Below, piece by piece: positions 58,574 through 64,000 of a stretch of DNA of 64,000 bases; position 1 is the stretch's first letter, and each line of letters opens with the position of its first letter. The notes under the pieces were generated by a model. It ran no database searches. It was not told the origin of the DNA and saw only the letters and a list, made by a program, of their open reading frames with translations. Origin of the DNA: JAJAZB01 sp965249815 (GTDB taxonomy: Bacteria > Bacteroidota > Bacteroidia > Cytophagales > Spirosomataceae); the NCBI GenBank assembly GCA_965249815.1, contig CBDFMV010000003.1, forward strand, positions 496,001 through 560,000. The letters are read 5' to 3'. The position numbers were made by a program, and so were the translations under genes.

Positions 58574-58753
58574 GGGTTGCGAAAGTAGCAAAAACCCACG
58601 ATTCGCTTTGTACCCGAATTTTCCCGAAATTTTCGGCCCGTCGTGCAACGCCCGCCCCGGCGTGGCGTCTTTGCGGCACACGAGCGATTCGCCACAGTCG
58701 TTCGGCATTGCAAAAGGCGATTGGTGGCAGTCGCCCGATACCAGTCCCTTTGC

Positions 58754-59314
58754 TTGGAAACGACGTTGTACACGGATCGGCACGGGTTGTTGGTCGAGGC
58801 CTGCCGACGCGGTGAGCGCAAAGCGCAGTACGAGTTGTACCGGCTTTACTCCAAAGCCATGTACAACGTGTGCGTGCGGATTTTGAACCACCCCGCCGAG
58901 GCCGAGGACGTGCTCCAGGAAGCGTTTCTGGACGCGTTTCAGCACCTGCACGATTTCCGGCAAACGAGTACCTTCGGGGCCTGGCTGAAGCAGATTGTGG
59001 TGAACCGCGCCATCAACCACCTGCGCCAGCGCCGGGTGCAGTGGGTGGACGTGGACGAAGCCGAACACGTGGGCGACCCCGAAGACTCGGGGGTTAGCGA
59101 AACGGACCTGGCCTACGACGTGGCCACCGTGCGCCGGGGCATCGAGCGCCTGCCCGACGGCTTCCGGACGGTACTGAGTTTGTACCTGCTCGAAGGCTAC
59201 GACCACGAGGAAATCGCCGGAATCCTGGGCATTAGTGAATCGACCTCGCGCTCGCAGTATTTACGGGCTAAAAAACGGTTGCTGGAAAATTTGAGAGGAA
59301 TCATCGAGTACTGA
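58754..59314 (+). CDS. ECF-type RNA polymerase sigma factor
   Basis: The 186-residue protein has sigma region 2 (AQYELYRLYSKAMYNVCVRI...AEDVLQEAFLDAFQHLHDF, TFGAWLKQIVVNRAINHLRQ) and region 4 (GIERLPDGFRTVLSLYLLEGYDHEEIAGILGISESTSRSQYLRAKK). There is no ATG in the expected place; TTG at 58754 (METTLYTDRHGLLVEACRRG) gives the usual length. It leads an operon with the membrane protein and the secreted protein that follow, as for sigma/anti-sigma pairs. Confidence 0.9.
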   Translation: METTLYTDRHGLLVEACRRGERKAQYELYRLYSKAMYNVCVRILNHPAEAEDVLQEAFLDAFQHLHDFRQTSTFGAWLKQIVVNRAINHLRQRRVQWVDVDEAEHVGDPEDSGVSETDLAYDVATVRRGIERLPDGFRTVLSLYLLEGYDHEEIAGILGISESTSRSQYLRAKKRLLENLRGIIEY

Positions 59315-59396
59315 ACCCCGAACCCTGAACAAGGAACGATGAATTGACACGTTTACCCTGGCATTCTTCCTTCCCTGTTCCTGGTTCATCCATCGA

Positions 59397-59993
59397 ATGA
59401 ATGTGATGAAAAAGGACCGCATTGAACGATTCATCCGCGACAACCGCGAGGCATTCGACGCCCACGAGCCGTCCGACGCACTGTGGGACCGACTCGAACA
59501 GCAACTGGGCGAACCCCCGCACAACGGCCACGTGGTGGCCTTCGAACCGCAGGTCCGCCCGCTCCGAAGTTTCTTCTACCGCAACGCCTGGGTTTGGAAA
59601 GTCGCCGCGAGCCTGCTGCTCGTGCTCGGTCTGCTCGGCGCGTGGCTGATGCAAAGCCGTCCGGCCAACCCCGACACCCTGCTGGCCCAACTCGACCCGA
59701 AGGCCGCCCAGGCCACGTTTCGCTACGCCTCACTCATCGAAACCAAGCGCCAGGAAATCAGGCAACTGGAGCGCACCGAGCCGCAGTTGTACCGCGAATT
59801 TTCGGGTGAAATCGAAGAACTCAACCGCGATTACCAGCGCCTGAAAGCCGAATTGCCGCAAACCCCCAATCAGGAGGAACTCCTCCAGGCCATGATTCAG
59901 AACCTGCAAACGCAGGTGGACATCCTGAACCGCCAACTCAGCATCATTCAACGCGTCAAGCAAGCAAAGGAGCACCATGAACCGACCATTTAA
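59397..59993 (+). CDS. Probable anti-sigma factor-like membrane protein
   Basis: This 198-residue protein has a cytoplasmic N-terminal part (KDRIERFIRDNREAFDAHEPSDALWDRLEQQL), one transmembrane helix (AWVWKVAASLLLVLGLLGAWLM) and a long periplasmic coiled coil (SLIETKRQEIRQLERTEPQLYREFSGEIEELNRDYQRLKAE). It lies between an ECF sigma gene and a secreted protein gene. The role as an anti-sigma is inferred from topology and position; no zinc anti-sigma motif is seen. Confidence 0.75.
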   Translation: MNVMKKDRIERFIRDNREAFDAHEPSDALWDRLEQQLGEPPHNGHVVAFEPQVRPLRSFFYRNAWVWKVAASLLLVLGLLGAWLMQSRPANPDTLLAQLDPKAAQATFRYASLIETKRQEIRQLERTEPQLYREFSGEIEELNRDYQRLKAELPQTPNQEELLQAMIQNLQTQVDILNRQLSIIQRVKQAKEHHEPTI

Positions 59994-61086
59994 CGGAACA
60001 TTCCGGCTGCTGGCCGTCCTGTTTCTGGTCAGCGCCCGCCTCGTCCGCGCCGCAGAGCCGTTTCACCCGGCTTTTTTAGAAAAGAAACGCGTCATCACCA
60101 AAACGTTCAGTGTTTCGCCAAAAGACCGCCTCTTCGTGTCAAACCAGTTTGGCGAAGTGCGCGTGAGCTTGTGGGACAAAGCCGAAGTGCGCGCCGACAT
60201 CCTCATCACCGCCTACGGGGCCACCGACGACGAAGCGCAGGCGTTGCTGGAGACCGTAGAAATCGACGACGAACGCCAGGGCGACCAGATTCGCCTCGTG
60301 ACCCAGTGTGGGTCGTCGGCCAGCAAAACCAACTGGGCCTGGGCCTGGAGCGACCGGCGGAGCAAAAAGCCTGAGTCGGCTTCGGGTGCCCCCGCTGAAC
60401 AACGCGGCGTGCGGATTCAGTACGCGCTGTACCTGCCGCGCTACACCGCTCTTGAATTAAAAGCCCGGTTCAGCAATTCCTTCATTCCCGAATTTTCGGC
60501 CCCGCTCGTCGTGCGATGCAACTACGGCAACGTCACGGCGGGTCGGCTGAGCGGCCTGCACAACGACATCCGGGTGTCGTACGGCGAGGCCATCATTAAG
60601 GCCCTCGAAAAAGGCAAGCTGGCCATCGAGTATTCCAAGCTGATGCTCGACAAAGCCGACGACCTCGAACTCGACAATAAATTCGGCAATATGCGCATTG
60701 GCGAGGTGGACAAACTGGTGGCCGAACTTTCGTACACCAGTGGGCGCATCGACGCATTCAACCAATCCGTGCGGATGCAACTGCGCTTCCTGCACAATTT
60801 CCGCCTGCCTCCCCTGCCGCCGGGGATGAAAACGATGGAAATCAATTCCGAAGGCTCGGACGTGCGCCTGCCCGTGCCCGCCAACGCCAACATGGACTTC
60901 GACGTGACGGTCAACTACGCCGACTTCCGGGCACCCGGCGAGCGGTTCGTTTACACCCGCAAAGACGAAGGCGACGACCCGCGCGGCAAACCCCAGATTC
61001 GCAGAACTTACGTCGGCAAGGTGGGCAAGGGCGGCGGCACGGTGAAAATCACCTCGACGTACGGGACGGTGAAGTTTGAGGAGTAG
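59977..61086 (+). CDS. Secreted DUF4097-like adhesin-type beta protein
   Basis: The 369-residue protein has a signal peptide (MNRPFNGTFRLLAVLFLVSARLVRA) and a right-handed repeat of short strands (RVSLWDKAEVRADI, NVTAGRLSGLHNDIRVSYGE, ELDNKFGNMRIGEVDKL), typical of DUF4097/auto-transporter-like putative head-domain proteins. It overlaps the anti-sigma-like gene by 17 nt. Such proteins often sit in ECF operons of Bacteroidota; function unknown. Confidence 0.75.
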   Translation: MNRPFNGTFRLLAVLFLVSARLVRAAEPFHPAFLEKKRVITKTFSVSPKDRLFVSNQFGEVRVSLWDKAEVRADILITAYGATDDEAQALLETVEIDDERQGDQIRLVTQCGSSASKTNWAWAWSDRRSKKPESASGAPAEQRGVRIQYALYLPRYTALELKARFSNSFIPEFSAPLVVRCNYGNVTAGRLSGLHNDIRVSYGEAIIKALEKGKLAIEYSKLMLDKADDLELDNKFGNMRIGEVDKLVAELSYTSGRIDAFNQSVRMQLRFLHNFRLPPLPPGMKTMEINSEGSDVRLPVPANANMDFDVTVNYADFRAPGERFVYTRKDEGDDPRGKPQIRRTYVGKVGKGGGTVKITSTYGTVKFEE

Positions 61087-61094
61087 AAGTGCTC

Positions 61095-61640
61095 CTACTC
61101 CATTCCGAAGCCGCTCATCCTGAGTAGGGTTCCCGTCAAGTCAGTGACTGGTTTTGTTACTGTTGGTTTTTGCAGGAATCGGTGGTCCAGTTGGAAAGGT
61201 TGCACTTGGGCGACTTCAACCTGCTCCAATAATGAGTGAAGCGGATTTAAAAGAAAATTGTTTGACACGGGCATTACCACCGACGGTACCTTCAGCACGA
61301 ATGTCTTCCGCTCCCTCAGCCAATCTTTTACCGCCGTTCTGGCAATACCCGAATCCGCAAGTTGCCATCCTGACGGGAGTTGGTCAAGAGTCAAGTCTTC
61401 AATGGGTGTGCCCGATGGTAATGCCAACTTGATTAGCACGATGGGAGGTAATTCTTCCAACGATGCATCGCTCAAATGCACTAAGTACTCCAGCAAAGCC
61501 AATTCGGGTGTTCCAGAAGTGTAAAGCAGGGGCGTTCCCGGCTCGTTCCAGCGGCCTCCAACCTTCTTCGCGCCGATTCCTGATAAAATCTGCTCTCTGT
61601 TCTTAGCGTAAGCGGCTTTTGAAAAGCGGTAAATGAACAT
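61095..61640 (-). CDS. RES domain NAD+-degrading toxin
   Basis: This 181-residue protein has the RES set: FIYRFSKAAYA (Arg), KVGGRWNEPGTPLLYTSGTP (RW-N-G..YTS) and ELALLEYLVHL (Glu). RES toxins of Xre-RES pairs deplete NAD+ by phosphorolysis. The antitoxin gene is directly upstream (43 nt). It converges with the secreted-protein gene, whose stop is only 8 nt away. Confidence 0.88.
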   Translation of the reverse strand: MFIYRFSKAAYAKNREQILSGIGAKKVGGRWNEPGTPLLYTSGTPELALLEYLVHLSDASLEELPPIVLIKLALPSGTPIEDLTLDQLPSGWQLADSGIARTAVKDWLRERKTFVLKVPSVVMPVSNNFLLNPLHSLLEQVEVAQVQPFQLDHRFLQKPTVTKPVTDLTGTLLRMSGFGME

Positions 61641-61682
61641 TTTAGCTGAAAGGTTAAGCCCTTTCAAACCTGCTTGACCCGG

Positions 61683-62069
61683 TCAGGCGAAAATGCCGTG
61701 TTCCATCCGACCGAGTTCGTCTTCCACAAGGCGGAATCCGGTATCCGTGTCCAGAAGCTCAAGGGGAGTTTGACCATTGAACAAGTGATGCGGCCGACGC
61801 ATCCACCGTTTAAACTTGTCCATGTCCTCAAACACCCGTTGACCGTATTCATACAGCCGCGCCAATTGCAAAATGCGGTGCGACGCCGCCGTATTCAGCC
61901 GCGCTTCGATAGAATAACGGTGTAACGTTCGCTCTGAAAGGTTCAGCACGAAAGCCGTTTCCCGCATGGTCAGCCCTAATTGTTTTGCCAACCAGTCGGT
62001 CGCCTCCTTCGTAATGCCCTTCCGAGCGGCCTCTACGAGCGCCATTGAACGGTCTGGAGCGGTTACCAT
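61683..62069 (-). CDS. Xre-type antitoxin with MbcA/ParS-like toxin-binding domain
   Basis: This 128-residue protein has an N-terminal helix-turn-helix (GITKEATDWLAKQLGLTMRETAFVLNLSERTLHRY) and the C-terminal antitoxin domain RLYEYGQRVFEDMDKFKRWMRRPHHLFNGQTPLELLDTDTGFRLVEDELGRMEHG. It neutralises the RES toxin downstream and represses the operon. The promoter is at 62169-62200. Confidence 0.92.
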   Translation of the reverse strand: MVTAPDRSMALVEAARKGITKEATDWLAKQLGLTMRETAFVLNLSERTLHRYSIEARLNTAASHRILQLARLYEYGQRVFEDMDKFKRWMRRPHHLFNGQTPLELLDTDTGFRLVEDELGRMEHGIFA

Positions 62070-62101
62070 GATTCCCTCTTTGATCTAAAATGTTCATTGT
62101 A

Positions 62102-62129
62102 AGTGAGCTAAGAAAATGAAAAGCTCACT
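62102..62129. promoter_or_regulatory. Operator-like inverted repeat of the Xre-RES operon
   Basis: agtgagct (62102-62109) and agctcact (62122-62129) form perfect 8-bp arms in the leader between promoter and antitoxin start, a plausible site for the Xre protein. Confidence 0.5.
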
Positions 62130-62168
62130 AAATCTGTAGTGCAGGTAGAAGGGAAATGAAACTTGTCA

Positions 62169-62200
62169 CAAAGGTAAGCGACATTTGGCATTTGTGTCAA
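62169..62200 (-). promoter_or_regulatory. Xre-RES promoter
   Basis: On the reverse strand TTG (62200-62198) and TACCTTTG (62176-62169), 21 nt apart, match the Bacteroidota consensus well. Confidence 0.7.
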
Positions 62201-62238
62201 GTGAAATCATAAAATTTTAGTTGTTGGTGATTGGTTCG

Positions 62239-63438
62239 TCAGCCATCGCCAATCCGCAAATACGCCACCTCCACCGGCAAATCCGCCAGCAGTTCCTCCG
62301 TCCGTTCGGGGCGGGCGTCGGTCAGGAAAACCTGGCCGAAGGTGCCGTCGGCCATCATGCCGATGAGTTTCTGGATGCGGCGCTCGTCGAGTTTGTCAAA
62401 AATGTCGTCGAGCAGCAGCAGAGGCTGGAAGCCTTTTTCTTCGGTCAGCAACTCGAACTGGGCCAGTTTCAGCGCCACCACAAAGGTTTTCTGTTGCCCC
62501 TGCGAGCCAAATTTGCGCAGCGGAAAACCGTCGATTTCAAACTCGAAGTCGTCGCGGTGGGCGCCGCGCGTGGTGCGCTGGGCGGCCACGTCGCGCTGGC
62601 GGCTGAGGCGGAATTCCCGCGCAAACTCCCCGCTGCCCACTTCCGATTCGTAGCTGATGTCCACCGCCTCGCGGCTTTCGCTCAGGTTGGCGTAATGCCG
62701 CTGAAAAACGGGTACGAAGCGGTCCAGGAAGCGTTGACGAAGCGCGTGCAGTTGCAGCGCCCGCTCCACGAGCGGTTCACTGTACACGTCGAGCAGGTCG
62801 TCGTCGAGGTACTGGCGCTCGGCAAATTGCCGCAGCAGGCTGTTGCGCTGCTGCACCAACTGGTTGTAGTGCAACAGCGCCGTCAGGTACTCCGGGTTGA
62901 GCTGCGAAAGCACGCCGTCGAAAAACTTCCGCCGCTCGTCGGAGCCTTCGCGTACGAGGTCGGTGTCGTTGGGCGCGGCCAGCACCACCGGAAACCGCCC
63001 GATGTGTTCGCTGAGGCGTTCGTACGGTTTTTTGTCGTGCAAAACCGCCTTGCGCTGCCCGCGCTGAAGGCTCACCGTGATTTGAACCGATTTGGGATGG
63101 CGGATTTGGGATGGCGGATTGGCGTAGGCCAGTGGGTCTTCGTGGGCGGAAAGGTGGTGCAATTCAGCAATCTGTTCCTCCAGTTCTTCAATCGGCAAGC
63201 CGAAATCCGAAACCCGGAATAGCCCGTCGAGCAACATGAATTCGGCGTCGTGGCGGATGGAGTTGGCGTCCTGGCTGGTGAAGGCGCTTTTGGTGAGCGA
63301 AAGAAAGTAGATCGCGTCGAGCAGGTTGGTTTTTCCGCTGCCGTTGGGACCGGTCAGGCAGTTGACGCGGGGGGAAAACCGAAACGCCGCCGACTCGTAC
63401 GACTTGAATTGCGTCAGGCTGATTCTTTCTAAGTACAT
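62239..63438 (-). CDS. recF: DNA replication/repair protein RecF with an in-frame palindromic insertion
   Basis: The 399-residue RecF has Walker A LTGPNGSGKTNLLDAIYFLS, the ABC signature FGSQGQQKTFVVALKLAQ and Walker B LLLLDDIFDKLD. It loads RecA at gaps. Between GLFRVSDF and VQITVSLQRGQRK about 40 residues (GLPIEELEEQIAELHHLSAH...NPPSQIRHPK) are added relative to usual RecF proteins. The DNA of this stretch (63087-63209) has palindromic ends like the intergenic repeats. The frame is preserved, and all motifs remain, so the protein is probably functional. The ATG at 63438 is used. Confidence 0.95.
   Translation of the reverse strand: MYLERISLTQFKSYESAAFRFSPRVNCLTGPNGSGKTNLLDAIYFLSLTKSAFTSQDANSIRHDAEFMLLDGLFRVSDFGLPIEELEEQIAELHHLSAHEDPLAYANPPSQIRHPKSVQITVSLQRGQRKAVLHDKKPYERLSEHIGRFPVVLAAPNDTDLVREGSDERRKFFDGVLSQLNPEYLTALLHYNQLVQQRNSLLRQFAERQYLDDDLLDVYSEPLVERALQLHALRQRFLDRFVPVFQRHYANLSESREAVDISYESEVGSGEFAREFRLSRQRDVAAQRTTRGAHRDDFEFEIDGFPLRKFGSQGQQKTFVVALKLAQFELLTEEKGFQPLLLLDDIFDKLDERRIQKLIGMMADGTFGQVFLTDARPERTEELLADLPVEVAYLRIGDG
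63087..63209. repeat. In-frame palindromic repeat inside recF (123 nt, 41 codons)
   Basis: The left end ccgatttgggatggcggatt carries a tandem 14-bp unit (gatttgggatggcg) about two and a half times; the right end caatcggcaagccgaaatcc is an imperfect complement of that unit. The length is a multiple of three. Confidence 0.75.
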
Positions 63439-63529
63439 CGTTGCGCTTCGGCGATTTGATACTAATTTCGCAAAGTTAAACCAGAACTTAGCCCGGTGAG
63501 TTTGGTTCGAATGGAACGGGGCCTTGCCC

Positions 63530-63562
63530 TCTTTTCCATTTTCCATCCTCCATTTTCCATTC
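63530..63562. repeat. Short-word repeat of ttttccatcc units before pdhA
   Basis: The stretch ttttccattttccatcctcc is repeated immediately before the E1-alpha ATG. It looks like one arm of the intergenic word-repeat class without its partner. Confidence 0.5.
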
Positions 63563-63567
63563 AAAAA

Positions 63568-64000
63568 ATGGCAGCCGTCCAGGAACACCCAGCCGAAATC
63601 AAGACGAAATACCCCAAAGAAACGTACCTCTACTGGTACGAGTCGATGCAATTGCAGCGGAAGTTTGAGGAAAAATGCGCGCAGTTGTACGGCCAGCAGA
63701 AAATTCGGGGGTTTCTGCACCTCTACATCGGGCAGGAGGCCTGCTCGTCGGGGGCCAAAACGGCCCTGCGCGAAGGCGACAAGTACATTACCGCCTACCG
63801 CGACCACGGCTGGCCACTGGCCCTGGGCACCAGCCCCAACGCCGTGATGGCCGAGTTGTTTGCCAAGCAAACGGGTGCCTCGAAAGGCAAGGGCGGCTCG
63901 ATGCACATTTTCGATAAAGCCGTCGGGTTCATGGGTGGTCACGGCATCGTGGGCGCGCAGATTCCGCTCGGAGCGGGCATCGCCTTCGCCGAAAAGTACA
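63568..64000 (+). CDS. pdhA: Pyruvate dehydrogenase E1 component alpha subunit, N-terminal part
   Basis: The gene runs off the window after 144 codons. Visible features are YWYESMQLQRKFEEKCAQLYG, IRGFLHLYIGQEACSSGAKT, YRDHGWPLALG and the lipoyl-dehydrogenase-type phrase SKGKGGSMHIFD...GFMGGHGIVGAQIPLGAGIAFA that precedes the thiamine diphosphate motif. E1-alpha with E1-beta decarboxylates pyruvate and loads acetyl on E2. It is divergent from recF. Confidence 0.93.
   Translation, partial: MAAVQEHPAEIKTKYPKETYLYWYESMQLQRKFEEKCAQLYGQQKIRGFLHLYIGQEACSSGAKTALREGDKYITAYRDHGWPLALGTSPNAVMAELFAKQTGASKGKGGSMHIFDKAVGFMGGHGIVGAQIPLGAGIAFAEKY

Noticed and set aside
59315..59396. Possible inverted repeat between the sigma factor and the anti-sigma-like gene
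   Set aside because: Words such as gaaccctgaac and gttcctggttc look related, but the pairing is too poor to call a hairpin.
1..64000. CRISPR arrays, rRNA genes and prophage modules
   Set aside because: No regularly spaced repeats, no rRNA core sequences and no phage structural genes were seen. The repeated elements are palindromic or short-word types.

Overview
The window is bacterial chromosome from a GC-rich member of the Bacteroidota, most likely a Cytophagia- or Saprospiria-like lineage. The evidence is a PorP/SprF protein beside a giant PKD protein with a type B (gliding-motility-type) C-terminal sorting domain, a second protein with the same C-terminal domain, Bacteroidota-type promoters (TTG, about 20 nt, TAnnTTTG) and few obvious Shine-Dalgarno sequences. 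Genus-level placement cannot be made from sequence reading alone.

Layout. 1-6.6 kb: ferritin-like secreted proteins, an LEA-type lipoprotein, two NAD(P)-binding enzymes, an acyltransferase and an orphan lipoprotein bracketed by a 66-bp direct repeat. 6.6-11.1 kb: uvrB, then an AT-rich AlbA_2/ATPase gene split by an IS1-family element. 11.2-22.2 kb: FkbM methyltransferase, MOSC protein, myo-inositol oxygenase, envelope proteins, serine acetyltransferase and the PorP/SprF plus giant type IX secretion substrate pair. 22.3-27.1 kb: a trpE-trpG-(two toxin-antitoxin-like pairs)-trpD operon read leftward, headed by a trp attenuator whose leader peptide has three tandem Trp codons. 27.1-49.3 kb: mostly housekeeping and envelope genes, including a beta-CASP nuclease, tRNA-Leu(CAG), LpxH-like phosphatase, M28 peptidase, hicBA, GH2 enzyme, gamma-glutamyltransferase, PQQ dehydrogenase with a cytochrome c domain, MFS efflux and a ComM-like ATPase. 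49.3-53.9 kb: a DUF4258/YgiT pair, then an AT-rich restriction-modification-like island (a GHKL ATPase with a PD-(D/E)XK-like domain, overlapping a beta-class DNA methyltransferase). 54-64 kb: DEAD-box helicase, sugar acetyltransferase, M14 carboxypeptidase, crcB, DUF985 cupin, an ECF sigma operon, a Xre-RES toxin-antitoxin pair, recF and the 5' part of pdhA.

Five toxin-antitoxin-like pairs, one IS element and a foreign-looking R-M island make this a moderately mobile stretch of an otherwise ordinary chromosome. Between genes there are many long, often perfect, inverted repeats built from short repeated words. One lies between the trp attenuator and trpE, two end within a few bases of start codons, and one related element lies in frame inside recF.

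The observations most worth following are: (1) the GHKL-nuclease/methyltransferase island with an operator-like palindrome on its promoter; (2) duplication of the trpG 3' end on both sides of a UPF0175/DUF3368 cassette, which gave the toxin-like gene a TrpG-derived tail; (3) the complete trp attenuator; (4) the 41-codon palindromic insertion in recF. Coordinates, motifs and repeats were read by eye; no database search was possible.
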